From the NCBI RefSeq assembly GCF_028471905.1, contig NZ_CP116902.1, positions 3,398,501-3,462,500 on the forward strand: a stretch of DNA of 64,000 nucleotides, written 5' to 3'. Made by a program: the position numbers and the translations under genes. Every line of letters starts with the position of its first letter. Positions within the stretch are counted from its first letter, which is position 1. The stretch comes from Aneurinibacillus uraniidurans (GTDB lineage: Bacteria; Bacillota; Bacilli; Aneurinibacillales; Aneurinibacillaceae). The notes beneath the pieces were generated by a model that ran no database searches, was not told the DNA's origin, and worked only from the letters and a program-made list of their open reading frames with translations. Positions 1-9,646 of the stretch are shown here, piece by piece.

Positions 1-172
1 TCCACGGCACGACATTTTTTTCTTTCAATAAATACGCGATCCGCTGCGTCAGCACGCGGGTCTTTCCGCTCCCCGCCCCGGCAAGCAGCAGCAGTGGGCC
101 ATCTGTGGCAAGCACTGCTTCCCGCTGCTGCGGATTTAAGCCCGCAAGCGGATCATTTTCCTGTATAAACAA
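1..172 (-). CDS. pcrA: ATP-dependent DNA helicase PcrA, N-terminal part (truncated by window edge)
   Basis: Superfamily 1 3'-5' DNA helicase acting in repair, plasmid replication and removal of proteins from DNA. Only the first 57 or so codons are present. They read from a TTG at 172-170, with GGGG about nine bases upstream. The visible segment contains the Q-motif ([10 protein letters not shown]) and the Walker A loop GAGSGKTRV, followed by LTQRIAYLL, as expected at the start of UvrD/PcrA proteins. It lies immediately downstream of pcrB, the conserved pcrB-pcrA(-ligA) order of Bacillales. No in-frame ATG lies nearby, which is why the TTG was chosen. The identity is firm; the rest of the gene is outside the window. 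Confidence 0.9.
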   Translation of the reverse strand, partial: MFIQENDPLAGLNPQQREAVLATDGPLLLLAGAGSGKTRVLTQRIAYLLKEKNVVPW

Positions 173-216
173 GGTTAAAAACCCCTTTCACTCTCCATCA
201 ATATCCTTTGATTATA

Positions 217-906
217 TCATTTTTGACGCTTTACAGCCTCTACTGTTGCGAGCGCACGTTCGATATTTTCATATACTACATTACCAATGACTACAGTATC
301 CGCCCATTGTGCCATCTCCTGTGCCTGCTCTGGCGTTTGAATACCGCCCCCGTAAAAAATCTGGCTGTTCTGCACAACTTTACGAGCTGCTTTCACCATC
401 TCAGGATTCCCGTATGTACCACTGTATTCAATATAGAGTACAGGCAGGCGGAGCATCTGATCTGCCAGGCGAGCATATGCTTTCATCGTATCCTCATCGA
501 TCTCCGTACGGCTTTCTGTTAACTGTGCTACCGTAGAGTCTGGATTGCAGACAACATAGCCTTCTACCGCTACTTCTTCCCATCTAATAAACGGGCCATG
601 TTCCTTCAAGCCTTGCACATGTGCACCCAGAATCCAGTCTGGATTTTGCGCATTCAGGACAAGCGGTACAAAATAAAAGTCAAAGCCCGGTACAATTGAA
701 TCCATATTAGACACTTCGAGTGCGCACGGCAGGGCATAGCGTCGAATACGACTTAACAGATCAATCGTGTTGTCAAACGTTACATTCGTCGTTCCGCCCA
801 CGATAATCGCATCTGTCCCGGACTCACATACCGCTTCTAACGCATCGTCGCTAATCTCCTTGTCCGGGTCTAGTTTAAATACGTGCTGCCAGGTGTACAT
901 CTCCAC
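217..906 (-). CDS. pcrB: Heptaprenylglyceryl phosphate synthase PcrB
   Basis: TIM-barrel prenyltransferase that joins a polyprenyl diphosphate to sn-glycerol-1-phosphate, giving the archaea-type ether lipid known from Bacillus. The protein (229 aa) begins with FKLDPDKEI near its N-terminus. It has IIVGGTTNVT and the phosphate-binding segments YIEYSGTYGNPEMV and FYGGGIQTPEQAQ, all typical of PcrB. The open frame extends further upstream, but a GTG at 906 has AGGAGG nine bases before it, so I take that as the start; the ATG at 900 is the alternative. The gene sits between the germinant receptor operon and pcrA. It ends 44 bases before the pcrA start and is probably co-transcribed with it. Confidence 0.93.
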   Translation of the reverse strand: MEMYTWQHVFKLDPDKEISDDALEAVCESGTDAIIVGGTTNVTFDNTIDLLSRIRRYALPCALEVSNMDSIVPGFDFYFVPLVLNAQNPDWILGAHVQGLKEHGPFIRWEEVAVEGYVVCNPDSTVAQLTESRTEIDEDTMKAYARLADQMLRLPVLYIEYSGTYGNPEMVKAARKVVQNSQIFYGGGIQTPEQAQEMAQWADTVVIGNVVYENIERALATVEAVKRQK

Positions 907-984
907 GTTTGTTGTCCTCCTCAATTCATGTCTGCTCTCCATTATACTCGAACCACAGTACGGTAAAAAAGAAGTGGAAACAAG

Positions 985-1007
985 AAAAGCCAGTCACTAT
1001 GACCGGC
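985..1007 (-). terminator. Rho-independent terminator of the ger operon
   Basis: On the minus strand an 8-bp stem (GCCGGTCA / TGACTGGC, one G-U pair) with a 3-base loop is followed by TTTTC. It lies just after the gerC-type stop codon and before the pcrB ribosome binding site. Confidence 0.6.
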
Positions 1008-1021
1008 TGACTTTTATGTTA

Positions 1022-2170
1022 TTACTGAATCGTAGGCCTAAGTCGCTGCTTTCCAACGTGCCTAATCTTGACTTGTGCTTGAACAGAAATCGAGTCTTTG
1101 CGTAACGGTATCACGCCATTTTTCGCGACTTTTTTCCAAGCGTCCACATTTTTTTTGTACAGGGTATTCGACAAGCGATATACATCCGCATCAAGCTCCA
1201 GACCCTTGAGGTACGTTTGTTGTACCTCTTTTTCGATCACTTTCTCTGCTTCCCGACACAAAAATTCTTCACTTATTTTCTGGTCGATTTCATTGACGTA
1301 ACCGGAAACCTTGATCTTGATCGTAAAATACACATCCTGATTTTTTACTTCTGGCTGAATGGTAACACTAGGGCTAAGCAGAAGAACATAAGCTGCTCGC
1401 CTCCCCTTTTTTTTCAGCAGAAGTCCATTCCGCTTCGATTCTTCTGTCATCCACCGCAGTCCCTTTACATCATTACTCGAAATGAAACCTTGCAGCTTAC
1501 GAGGTGTAATGATCGCTACACCGTCTGCCTGAATGGCAGCTCGTTTCTTTTCGTTAGATTGCCAAGTATTCTTCGCTATACTGACAGTTGGTATGACCGC
1601 GTTATACCCTGGTTCATCCAGCTGCATGATTAATTCCCTCATATTCATCGGCTTAAGAATAGAGCTCTGGTCGTAACTACCTCTAGGCTCTGCAACTCTG
1701 GTAAGGGCTGTGGAGATGCCAAGCATTGGAGACGAAAGTAACAACTGTTTGACATCTCCTTTCGTACTGAACATCCAGATCCGATACCGTGTTTCCCGAT
1801 AACGATCAAACAGATCAATCGTATCGTTTAGCGCCTTATTTTTAAGCGCTTCTTCTGTAAACACAATAAAACTCAAATGTCCCCAGAATACCTTTCGTTG
1901 TATAGATTTGTATAAAGCAAACAAGGCCTCGTCCATACTTTTGCCAGAAGCACGGCCCACTTCCATTTGCATTTTCTCCCCCCCGCCTACTTCGGACTTT
2001 GCTAACTTTCCCAAGTTAACCATTTGTAAGTAAATGATATAGCGACCCTTTTTATAATCCACTCCTAAACCATGTATATAAACCATCTGCTCCGGTTCAT
2101 TCGAATCCAGGCATCCAGCTAATAAAGGAAAAAGAATAACGATAATGGCCATAAACTTCCAATGTCTCAT
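1022..2170 (-). CDS. Spore germinant receptor C subunit, GerC/GerKC-type lipoprotein
   Basis: Lipoprotein subunit of a GerA-family nutrient germinant receptor of the spore inner membrane. The 382-residue product begins with a lipoprotein signal, hydrophobic stretch then LLAGC, with the lipidated Cys at residue 20. The mature part carries family-typical segments such as GLGVDYKKGRYIIYLQMVN and, near the end, a region rich in Lys and Glu. The start ATG overlaps the stop of the A subunit (TAATG) and has AAGGAG upstream, inside the A gene. It is the last gene of a three-gene B-A-C operon. The ligand cannot be read from sequence. In this family the C subunit is required for receptor function. Confidence 0.92.
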   Translation of the reverse strand: MRHWKFMAIIVILFPLLAGCLDSNEPEQMVYIHGLGVDYKKGRYIIYLQMVNLGKLAKSEVGGGEKMQMEVGRASGKSMDEALFALYKSIQRKVFWGHLSFIVFTEEALKNKALNDTIDLFDRYRETRYRIWMFSTKGDVKQLLLSSPMLGISTALTRVAEPRGSYDQSSILKPMNMRELIMQLDEPGYNAVIPTVSIAKNTWQSNEKKRAAIQADGVAIITPRKLQGFISSNDVKGLRWMTEESKRNGLLLKKKGRRAAYVLLLSPSVTIQPEVKNQDVYFTIKIKVSGYVNEIDQKISEEFLCREAEKVIEKEVQQTYLKGLELDADVYRLSNTLYKKNVDAWKKVAKNGVIPLRKDSISVQAQVKIRHVGKQRLRPTIQ

Positions 2171-3603
2171 TATGACTTTCTCCTTCTCATTCGGGTCGGA
2201 TCTCGTGGATCGAGTGTACGCGGACGACTAAAAAACTTTTGTGCAGGCAAGCGAAAAATTGCTTTTAGGATATTCATTGTATTCAAACGAGTGGCAAGTT
2301 CAAGATACGGCACACCAAATGTTCGAATGTTCGCTACATAAAGAAAGATAAAGTAAACGGAAAGGAAATAACCGAAAAAGCCTAATGCGGCAGCAAAGGA
2401 AAGCACAAAAAATCGTAATAACGTGATCGTTCCAACGAGCGATTGGTTGGCAAGAGTAAAAGTGGCGACTGTAGAGGCACCGATAATGACCAGCATCGCA
2501 GGACTGGTAAGCCCGGCGCGAATCGCAGCATCTCCAATAATAAGTCCACCCACTACGCTCAACGTCTGACCGATAGCAAGCGGAAGTCTCATCCCAGCCT
2601 CCCTGAATAACTCAAACAAAATAAGCATCAGAACTGCCTCTAATCCACTAGGAAGCGGAACTCCTCTTCGTGCTTCCACAACGGTCGCCAGTAAAGTAAA
2701 CGGAAGCTGATTTTGATGAAAAGCGGTCAGTGCGACCCAAAATCCAGGTAAAAACGTGGCCGCTGCCAAACCAGCGATCCTCATAATTCTTTCAAATGAA
2801 TTGTAAGCAAACGTGTACTCCGTATCCTCCCCTGTTTTAAGCAGCAGAAACAGATTCGTCGGTATAATCATTACATATGACACACCATCCACCAATAAAA
2901 GAAAGCGGCCGCTAAGCAGCGATTGAACAGCGAAATCAGGACGCCCCGTATACTGATATTTCGGAAAAAAAGGATACGGATTTTCGGTAATTAATTCGTG
3001 TAATTGATTGCCGCTATAGATGCCATCAATGTCGATCGCATGAAGCTTGTCCTGAATTTGCTGCAAGATTTCTTTGCTGGCAATGTCGTCCATATATAGA
3101 ATGCCGACTTTTGTTCTTGTACGCCTGCCAATTTCAACCTGTTCATAACAGAGTGTATCCGTACGTAAGCGCTTACGAATTAAAGCTACATTTATTGCAA
3201 TATCCTCAATGAAGTCATCCCGCGGTCCTTTAATGGAGACTTCTGTCTTCGTCTCCTCAGGATTCCTTTGCGGAACATGTGAAATATCTGTAGAAAATAC
3301 CCATTTTTCTCGTTTAAATACAAGCAATAACTTTCCGGAGAACACATCAGCTGTTGCCTGGTCCTTGTTGTTAATCGATTGCAGGTCCGGTACATGTAGC
3401 TCCTTTTGCACAATGTCTGCTGTAAGCTCTTGATTTTGTCTGAAAAACACGTCCAATCGTTCGAAAATCAAGGTATTGAGTATCTCGCCATTGATCATTG
3501 CCGGACAGTACACAAGGAGAACGGGATTATCCAGGAAGAATACATCTCGAAGTTGAACATCGTAGCATTTGGCAAATAAGCCCCGAATTTCTTGCTCATC
3601 CAT
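2170..3603 (-). CDS. Spore germinant receptor A subunit, GerA/GerKA-type
   Basis: Integral membrane subunit of a GerA-type nutrient receptor. In this family it oligomerises into the ligand-gated channel complex. The 477-residue product has a soluble N-terminal region (about 1-240) containing the family segments DFIEDIAINVALIRKRL and VGILYMDDIA. A membrane part follows with several hydrophobic helices, including GVPLPSGLEAVLM and IGDAAIRAGLTSPAMLVIIG, and a basic tail. The length is normal. The ATG at 3603 has GGAGGG ten bases upstream, and the frame overlaps the end of the preceding B-subunit gene by 8 bases. Expression is probably forespore-specific as for other ger operons, but I did not find a clear sigma-G promoter. 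Confidence 0.94.
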   Translation of the reverse strand: MDEQEIRGLFAKCYDVQLRDVFFLDNPVLLVYCPAMINGEILNTLIFERLDVFFRQNQELTADIVQKELHVPDLQSINNKDQATADVFSGKLLLVFKREKWVFSTDISHVPQRNPEETKTEVSIKGPRDDFIEDIAINVALIRKRLRTDTLCYEQVEIGRRTRTKVGILYMDDIASKEILQQIQDKLHAIDIDGIYSGNQLHELITENPYPFFPKYQYTGRPDFAVQSLLSGRFLLLVDGVSYVMIIPTNLFLLLKTGEDTEYTFAYNSFERIMRIAGLAAATFLPGFWVALTAFHQNQLPFTLLATVVEARRGVPLPSGLEAVLMLILFELFREAGMRLPLAIGQTLSVVGGLIIGDAAIRAGLTSPAMLVIIGASTVATFTLANQSLVGTITLLRFFVLSFAAALGFFGYFLSVYFIFLYVANIRTFGVPYLELATRLNTMNILKAIFRLPAQKFFSRPRTLDPRDPTRMRRRKS

Positions 3604-4693
3604 TTGGTTGTCTCCCTCCTTTATTCCGGGTCATAATCACAATACCTCCAAGCAAAACAGACAAGCCAACGACAAAAAGCAAAAGGGATGGCAACAAAAT
3701 GGATTTCAAAAATTCATAAGACTGCATATCACTAACTGGAAATAATGTCAGTCCCATAAGAACAGCAAAAACGGGAAGAAGAATCCACCATACTTTTCTT
3801 TTATCTTTTAGATTCAGGATCTCAAGCATGATAAATAGAAATAACGAAACCCGAATAAATGCACCTGACATCCACTGGTAAATGGATAGATAATCAACAT
3901 GTTCGACGAAACGTCCAAGTTGGACAAGCCCCCATTCTTCATAAGCAGGATATCGCTGTCTGGACGCTTCTACTGGACCGAATTCGGCAATCGCCCCAAT
4001 CAATGGACCTATCGTTAATCCGGTTAGGAGCAGTGCATTCACAAGAAAGTGGCGGTAGCGAATCGGTGCATCAATTTTTTGCTGGAGAAATAAAAACATA
4101 ATAAGTTCAATCATTCCTGATGCAGCATATATAGACGCTTTGAAAACAGGAGAATATCCTTTTTCTAATAGCGGCAAAATCAACGAGTAGTCTTTGAATT
4201 GAAGATTGGCCGTTGCCACAAAAAAGCCAAGAATAATGATGAAAAATAAAAGAAATACATTAATAATCGACACCGTTCGCAGTCCTGATGCTGCCGTGAG
4301 TACACAAAGCAAGATAAACAGAAAAGCTAAAACCCATACAGGGGTAGCTGGTAAAAAAACAATGTTTGCCCATATAATCGTTTCTCGTAACGTAGAAGCT
4401 GCGAGAATGACTACATACAAACAAATGCTGATGACGATCACAATCGAGAAAAACTTCCCGATATGCTGCTGTAACCAGAGGAATAGATGCTGCTGCCTCG
4501 TTTTTTTATGTATATAAACGAACAAAAAGCCCCAAAGTAGCATGAAGCCAAATGAAATCAGGACCGACATCCATGAGTCTCTTCCTGCAGCTTGGATTAA
4601 CGGCGGAATGACAATGACATGATTGTTAAAACCAACTGCCGTCATTCCTAATAATGTGAGCTGAAATACTGTGATGGATTCGGAATTCTTCAT
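3596..4693 (-). CDS. Spore germinant receptor B subunit, GerB/GerKB-type permease-like protein
   Basis: Membrane subunit of the germinant receptor, from the APC (amino acid/polyamine) transporter superfamily, thought to carry the germinant-binding pocket. The 365-residue protein shows about ten hydrophobic segments from ITVFQLTLLGMTAVGF onward and ends in a short basic tail. The open frame runs 15 codons further, but the ATG at 4693 has GAAGGAGGAGG directly upstream at good spacing, so I start there. It is the first gene of the operon; the order B-A-C differs from the A-B-C of gerA and the A-C-B of gerK in B. subtilis. Confidence 0.92.
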   Translation of the reverse strand: MKNSESITVFQLTLLGMTAVGFNNHVIVIPPLIQAAGRDSWMSVLISFGFMLLWGFLFVYIHKKTRQQHLFLWLQQHIGKFFSIVIVISICLYVVILAASTLRETIIWANIVFLPATPVWVLAFLFILLCVLTAASGLRTVSIINVFLLFFIIILGFFVATANLQFKDYSLILPLLEKGYSPVFKASIYAASGMIELIMFLFLQQKIDAPIRYRHFLVNALLLTGLTIGPLIGAIAEFGPVEASRQRYPAYEEWGLVQLGRFVEHVDYLSIYQWMSGAFIRVSLFLFIMLEILNLKDKRKVWWILLPVFAVLMGLTLFPVSDMQSYEFLKSILLPSLLLFVVGLSVLLGGIVIMTRNKGGRQPNG

Positions 4694-4783
4694 AATCCCT
4701 CCTCCTTCTGACAATGATGTAGTTGTATTATTTCCCATTACATTTTTTTTATGTTTCGGTTACTTCCCCCATTAAAAGAAAAA

Positions 4784-4812
4784 ACCTCCCGTTACTTTGG
4801 GAGGTTGTTGTT
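4784..4812 (-). terminator. Terminator downstream of yerC
   Basis: Minus-strand hairpin AACCTCCC / GGGAGGTT with an 8-base loop, followed by TTTTTTCTTTT. It starts directly after the yerC stop codon and separates yerC from the germination operon. Confidence 0.85.
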
Positions 4813-4814
4813 CG

Positions 4815-5114
4815 TTACTTTTGTTTCGGAATTAGTCGCTCCAGCGCCGCTAGATAGCCGCCGTTTCCATAGTTTAGACAGCGTTTCACACGCGAAATCG
4901 TTGCCGTGCTCGCGCCAGTCTCTTCTTCAATCTGGCTATACGTCTGTTTCTCTCGCAGCATGCGTGCGACTTCCAGGCGCTGTGCCATTGATTTCATCTC
5001 ATTAACGGTACACAAATCATCAAAAAACAGGTAGCAATCTTCCATCGTCTCCAGTGCAAGAACCGCTTCAAATAATTGCTCCAGTTCTCGTCCCCTGATT
5101 TTATCCAATTGCAC
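4815..5114 (-). CDS. yerC: TrpR-like DNA-binding protein YerC/YecD
   Basis: Small (99 aa) member of the YerC/YecD family, related to the Trp repressor. The C-terminal half holds a helix-turn-helix (about residues 57-80: TYSQIEEETGASTATISRVK). The role is not well defined in the family; DNA binding is likely. The start is a GTG at 5114 with GGAGGGG six bases upstream. The gene has its own promoter and its own terminator. In B. subtilis yerC lies between yerB and pcrB, as it does here apart from the intervening germinant receptor operon. Confidence 0.9.
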   Translation of the reverse strand: MQLDKIRGRELEQLFEAVLALETMEDCYLFFDDLCTVNEMKSMAQRLEVARMLREKQTYSQIEEETGASTATISRVKRCLNYGNGGYLAALERLIPKQK

Positions 5115-5200
5115 GGGTGACCCCTCCGTTCCCTTGCCATTTCACACTTTAACTTGGCAACACTTTACATAAGTTAAGAAGTAAAGCAGCCGTTATGTCT

Positions 5201-5229
5201 ATAATAAGAAATTCCCTGCTTTTTGACAA
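5201..5229 (-). promoter_or_regulatory. Sigma-A-type promoter for yerC
   Basis: Minus strand TTGTCA (5224-5229), a 17-base spacer and TATTAT (5201-5206). It lies in the 140-base gap between yerB and yerC, giving a leader of about 80 bases that contains two AAGTTAA-like repeats. Confidence 0.6.
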
Positions 5230-5254
5230 GGAAAACGTTTTCTGTAAGCCATTC

Positions 5255-6298
5255 TTACTTAAAGCTAAGATGCGCTTTTAGAGACGGCGTGTCCGGTACA
5301 ACGTTCACCCAGGTTGTACCCGGATATAATTTGACTTCCACACCATTCTGGTAGGCACGGATTGCCCCATCAGCCCGGCGTTCCCATGTAACCGGAAGAA
5401 CTTTGCCACGCTGGAACATGTAACCCTGCCCCGGCCCGGTAGTATCAATCTCAAGTCGTCCTTCTCGATCGAGTGTCCGATGATGCGCAGCAATTACAAG
5501 TACATTGGTCGCTGTCAGTTGTTTGCCGGTTTCTTTATCCAGATGCGGTTTGCCTGCGGTCAGACGCTTATATTGCTTCGTCGCAGCATCGTATTCATAT
5601 CCGGCATTGTTGCGCTTCGAATACGTAACGGTAATGGTGGTCGCTACCTTCCCGTTCATTGGTTCATCCGTTGTGTGAAAGGAAAAGGTCGGAGTCGTAC
5701 CGCCGAGATTGTAGCCTTTCGCTTCCGCCCCTGCTCGCAGCTTGGCGATGCTCGTGTATAAGTTGTGCGGCGCACGGCGGGATTTGTCGCGCCAGTATGC
5801 CTTACTGTAAGCATAAATCTCATCTAAGTCGGCATACTGCCCGCTTTTAAGCATGGAGAGAGCGGCAACACTGCCGCCTGCATGCGACATAATCGCATCG
5901 AATCCCTGACCAAGCTCGACATTATAGGGGCGAATGCTGCGCACTGGACCGACTATTTTGGGAGAATGACTCTGATAGAATGCCATGAAGCGAGTAATCA
6001 GTCCTTCTTCTAGCATTTCGTACACCATATCCGCCTGATCCAGCCCGGATTGCGGCCGTGCCTTGCCGTGATTGTTAATCATGACCATGACAACCCGATC
6101 CTTTATTTCGTGATCAACCGGCAGGCCAGTCAAGGGAGCAAGGTAGCTGGCATTGTTCTGCCCGGACACAGGCTCGGCCTGCTGTTCCGTGGACTGTGCT
6201 GGAGAAGGAGACGTTTTCTCTGTTAGATTGCCGCAGCCCGCTGCTGTTAGAGCCAGCACAGTCGTCAGACCAAGTGAAAGCCAGTGATATCGTGCCAT
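5255..6298 (-). CDS. yerB: YerB-like DUF3048 lipoprotein
   Basis: Exported lipoprotein of 347 aa from the DUF3048 family, function unknown. The signal peptide MARYHWLSLGLTTVLALTA is followed by the lipobox AAGC, with Cys22 as anchor. A Ser/Gln-rich linker comes next, then the DUF3048 N-terminal part (APLTGLPVDHEIKDRVVMVM, then GPVRSIRPYNVELGQGFDAI) and the C-terminal part around VLVIAAHHRTLD and KVLPVTWER. The frame is open 71 codons further upstream, but AAAGGA eight bases before the ATG at 6298 and the perfect signal peptide fix the start. It begins only 16 bases after the stop of the MacB-type permease, so it is probably co-transcribed with the efflux genes. Confidence 0.9.
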   Translation of the reverse strand: MARYHWLSLGLTTVLALTAAGCGNLTEKTSPSPAQSTEQQAEPVSGQNNASYLAPLTGLPVDHEIKDRVVMVMINNHGKARPQSGLDQADMVYEMLEEGLITRFMAFYQSHSPKIVGPVRSIRPYNVELGQGFDAIMSHAGGSVAALSMLKSGQYADLDEIYAYSKAYWRDKSRRAPHNLYTSIAKLRAGAEAKGYNLGGTTPTFSFHTTDEPMNGKVATTITVTYSKRNNAGYEYDAATKQYKRLTAGKPHLDKETGKQLTATNVLVIAAHHRTLDREGRLEIDTTGPGQGYMFQRGKVLPVTWERRADGAIRAYQNGVEVKLYPGTTWVNVVPDTPSLKAHLSFK

Positions 6299-6314
6299 TT
6301 GCCCACGTCCTTTC

Positions 6315-7508
6315 TTATTCGTATCGAAGCGCTTCAATTGGATGTAGTTTTGCTGCCTTATTTGCTGGATACAAGCCGAAGAACACCCCAATTGAGCTGG
6401 ATACAGAAAACGCAATGATGACCGCTTCCCATGACAGTAGGAACGGCATATCTGCATACAAGAATACAGCAGCGGAAGCACCAACTCCAAGCAGTACTCC
6501 GATTGCGCCACCGATGAGCGACAGAATAAGTGATTCGAGTAAGAATTGAAGTAGAATGTGTTGTCGGCGTGCCCCGAGTGCCTTACGAATGCCGATCTCC
6601 CGCGTTCGCTCCGTCACCGATACAAGCATAATATTCATGACGCCGATTCCACCTACAACCAATGAAATACCCGCTACAATACTGAATACAAGCGTAATCA
6701 CGTCTGTTACTTTTGTAAAAGAAGCAATCTGATCTTCCAAGCTTACAGTCTGGTAATAATCTTTATGATTATGTTTTCGGTTCAAAAAATTTTTTACCTG
6801 CTGCATTGCTGGAGTAACCGCTTCTTTGCCTGTTGCTTTTACCTCCAGATTTGACACACTTTTCGTTCCATATACGTCCTGCAAAAAACGAATCGGTACG
6901 TACGCATTCTGTACTTGCGAATTATCAAACCGGAATTTCTCCTCCCGAACAAGTCCAATAACGGTGACATTCACCTTCTCGAACCGCACCCGCTGTCCGA
7001 TCGGATTCTGCGAGCCAAACAAGTCACGAGCGAGCTTCTCATCCAGTACAATAACCGCGCGGCGGCTCTTATCATCTTCCTCTGTAAAAAATCGCCCCTG
7101 CACGACGCGGGTGGTTGATTTAACATCCAGAAGCGTAGCCGTCACTGCACTTACACGCGCCGCCTTTTTCTTCCCATCCTGGTTGTACAAAGTTGTGCGG
7201 CCCATCTCCATATACGCAGCAATCGATGAGATATACGGACTGATCTGCGGCAAGTATTCCGCATCCTCGACAAGGAGCGCATTCGAGTCCGCTTCCTCCT
7301 GTGTATCATATGTGGTCCACACATCAAAATTACTAATTCCGAATTTGCTCACCTCACCGATAATCGCTGCCTGTCCACTGCGTCCCAATGTCATAATTGC
7401 GATAACTGACGCAATACCAATAATGATGCCAAGCATCGTCAAAAACGATCGGAGCTTATTCGCTCTGATCCCATCAAGTGCGACAAACAGACTCTCCCGA
7501 ATGCTCAT
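6315..7508 (-). CDS. MacB/YknZ-type ABC transporter permease
   Basis: Permease of a tripartite-like MacB efflux system exporting a peptide, antibiotic or cell-envelope compound. The 397-residue protein has the family topology: one N-terminal membrane helix ([21 protein letters not shown]), a large extracellular MacB periplasmic core domain (about 50-270), and a C-terminal FtsX domain with three helices, including the motif [18 protein letters not shown]. Its start overlaps the ATPase gene stop by four bases. The substrate cannot be told from sequence. The closest B. subtilis analogue by layout is YknXYZ (SdpC toxin defence); this is an analogy only. Confidence 0.9.
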   Translation of the reverse strand: MSIRESLFVALDGIRANKLRSFLTMLGIIIGIASVIAIMTLGRSGQAAIIGEVSKFGISNFDVWTTYDTQEEADSNALLVEDAEYLPQISPYISSIAAYMEMGRTTLYNQDGKKKAARVSAVTATLLDVKSTTRVVQGRFFTEEDDKSRRAVIVLDEKLARDLFGSQNPIGQRVRFEKVNVTVIGLVREEKFRFDNSQVQNAYVPIRFLQDVYGTKSVSNLEVKATGKEAVTPAMQQVKNFLNRKHNHKDYYQTVSLEDQIASFTKVTDVITLVFSIVAGISLVVGGIGVMNIMLVSVTERTREIGIRKALGARRQHILLQFLLESLILSLIGGAIGVLLGVGASAAVFLYADMPFLLSWEAVIIAFSVSSSIGVFFGLYPANKAAKLHPIEALRYE

Positions 7509-8227
7509 GCCTGCACCTCCCCGGCCTGCTGTGCAGCAGCATACAGGCGCTCTGTCACCGGATCATCCGCTATAATCATCCCGTCCCGGAACCGAATCAG
7601 GCGCTTTGCGTACATGGCGATGTCATGCTCATGTGTAACTAAAATAATGGTCGTGCCTTGGTCATTCAATTCCTGAAAAATCCCCATAATCTCCACGCTT
7701 GTCCGCGAATCGAGTGCTCCTGTCGGTTCATCCGCCAATATAATAGAGGGGCGGTTTACAAGCGCACGGGCAATTGCCACTCGCTGTCGCTGCCCCCCTG
7801 ACAGCTCATTTGGCTTATGCTGCATTCGCTCCGCTAATCCAACCCGGGCAAGGGCTTCTTCTGCTCGCTTCCTGCGTTCTTTTCGATTTACTCCAGCATA
7901 TAGAAGCGGAAGTTCAACATTCGCCAGCGCTGTAGAGCGCGGCAGTAAATGAAACGTCTGAAATACAAAGCCAATTTTTTCATTGCGTACCCGCGCCAAT
8001 TCTTTCTCTGACAGGTTGGTTACTTCGATGCCGTCTAGAAAATAACGCCCATCTGTTGGCTGATCCAGGCAGCCGACCATATTCATAAACGTTGATTTCC
8101 CAGAACCGGACGGACCCATCACTGCGACGAATTCTCCTTCGGTAATCGCGGTACTCACACACTTCATCGCATAAATTTCCTCCTGTCCAGTCCGGTACAC
8201 CTTCGACATATCTGCAATTTCCACCAT
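7505..8227 (-). CDS. MacB/YknY-type ABC transporter ATP-binding protein
   Basis: ATPase of the MacB-type exporter, LolD/MacB branch. Visible motifs are Walker [11 protein letters not shown]-loop [10 protein letters not shown], signature [15 protein letters not shown], Walker B IILADEP followed by TGALDS, and the switch His in LVTHEHD. I start at the ATG at 8227 because AAGGA lies eight bases upstream. The ATG at 8236 is also in frame but has no spacing to that site. The gene lies between the adaptor and permease genes with almost no gap, giving the order adaptor-ATPase-permease. Confidence 0.93.
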   Translation of the reverse strand: MVEIADMSKVYRTGQEEIYAMKCVSTAITEGEFVAVMGPSGSGKSTFMNMVGCLDQPTDGRYFLDGIEVTNLSEKELARVRNEKIGFVFQTFHLLPRSTALANVELPLLYAGVNRKERRKRAEEALARVGLAERMQHKPNELSGGQRQRVAIARALVNRPSIILADEPTGALDSRTSVEIMGIFQELNDQGTTIILVTHEHDIAMYAKRLIRFRDGMIIADDPVTERLYAAAQQAGEVQA

Positions 8228-8238
8228 GGCTGTCATCC

Positions 8239-9606
8239 TTACTTCAACCCCGGACTTTCTGGAACAGATTCGATGATCGGTTCCTGCTCTTTAAGTTGTG
8301 GTCCTGGATTGGTGATAATCTGATCACCGGCACGTAATCCTTGTTTGACTTCCGCAAACAGCTCATTTTCCATCCCTGTCACAACCACTTTTTTCTTCGC
8401 TCGTCCGTTTTCATTTACCCAAACGAAAGATTTGCTGTCGTTATCTGATTTCTGGATTGCTTCGATCGGCACCTGTACCGCCTGCTTCCTGCTTTCATAC
8501 ACGATCGTTACATCGACACGAAATCCAGCCCGTAGTGCCGGAACTGGTTCGATCAATTCCAGCTTGGCAGTAAGCTTTGCTTTTTCCTCCTGCTGACCCT
8601 GTGATTTTTCCTGTGTCGTTACAGCCACTGGAGAAACAGATGTGATTCTGGCGTTTACTTTCTTTTTACCGAGTGCATTTCCCTCGATGATAGCAGCTTG
8701 TCCGATGTTGATTTTTGAACTGTCTGCTTCATTAATATCTGCTTCTATGTACAGCGCACCTGCGGAACCTATCGTAAACAGTTCGCCACCTTTGGTTGCT
8801 TGTTCCCCCTGCTTTGCTTTCCGAGTAATAATCGTTCCATCCATCGGTGCCGTAATGACTGTTTGCGCTTTTTGGGCTTCCAGATTCGTCCGCTTTCTTT
8901 CGACGCTACCTTTTTTAGCAATGGCATTCTGTTTTTTCACTTGCAGAGCAGAAAGCTCTGTATAAGCTGTATTTACATCTTCCGGCTTCGGCCCCTTCTG
9001 CTTGAGCTGAAGTTCATAACGTGCGGTTTGAACCTTGAGTCGACTCTCATCCAGCCGATCTGTGGCCTTATCAAGTTCCTGCTTTTTTTCTACTCCCTGT
9101 TCCACCAGCAGTTTTATACGTTCATACTCACGTTTAGCTCCGGCATAATCCTGTTCTGTTTGCTTGACTACAACTGAAGCTTTGGAAATCTCCAGCGGCT
9201 CTGTGTTCGCTTTCAATTTTGCAATCTCAGCTTGTTTTTGCTTAATCTGCGCATCGATTTCCACAATTTGTCCAGCTGCATCCAGCAGCTGGCTATCCAT
9301 ATCAAGAAGCTGGTTTTCTATGTCCTGTGTATCGATCATACCGACAACCTGACCTTTTTTCACTACAGTTCCTTCTTCAACGGCAAGCGATGTAATACGT
9401 CCTGACGCACCTGCATATACGGTCATTTCCTGCTTCATTTTTACGCGTCCGGTCGTCATGATTTTGTTTTCCATATCTTTTTGGACAACAGCGCCAAGTG
9501 TAACCGGTACCCCTTTCGGCTGCTTATTTCCTAACGCCGCATACCCAGCTACCCCACCAGCACCCAGCACGAGTACAATGGTGCCGATTATTATTTTTTT
9601 CCGCAA
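8239..9606 (-). CDS. Efflux adaptor (HlyD/MacA/YknX-type membrane fusion protein)
   Basis: Membrane-anchored adaptor of the MacB-type exporter, 455 aa. One N-terminal membrane helix ([20 protein letters not shown]) is followed by a lipoyl/barrel-sandwich half ([20 protein letters not shown]) and a long alpha-helical hairpin rich in Gln, Lys and Glu (about residues 95-245). Then come the second lipoyl half ([17 protein letters not shown]) and beta-barrel domains. In Gram-positive bacteria this type presents or handles the substrate outside the membrane. It is first in the operon, behind a promoter with direct repeats. Confidence 0.92.
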   Translation of the reverse strand: MRKKIIIGTIVLVLGAGGVAGYAALGNKQPKGVPVTLGAVVQKDMENKIMTTGRVKMKQEMTVYAGASGRITSLAVEEGTVVKKGQVVGMIDTQDIENQLLDMDSQLLDAAGQIVEIDAQIKQKQAEIAKLKANTEPLEISKASVVVKQTEQDYAGAKREYERIKLLVEQGVEKKQELDKATDRLDESRLKVQTARYELQLKQKGPKPEDVNTAYTELSALQVKKQNAIAKKGSVERKRTNLEAQKAQTVITAPMDGTIITRKAKQGEQATKGGELFTIGSAGALYIEADINEADSSKINIGQAAIIEGNALGKKKVNARITSVSPVAVTTQEKSQGQQEEKAKLTAKLELIEPVPALRAGFRVDVTIVYESRKQAVQVPIEAIQKSDNDSKSFVWVNENGRAKKKVVVTGMENELFAEVKQGLRAGDQIITNPGPQLKEQEPIIESVPESPGLK

Positions 9607-9646
9607 TTCTCTTCTCCCCTTCTGTATATCATATCAGTCACGAAGA

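Noticed and set aside
6299..6511. N-terminal extension of yerB by 71 codons
   Set aside because: It overlaps the end of the permease gene and would bury a perfect lipoprotein signal peptide.
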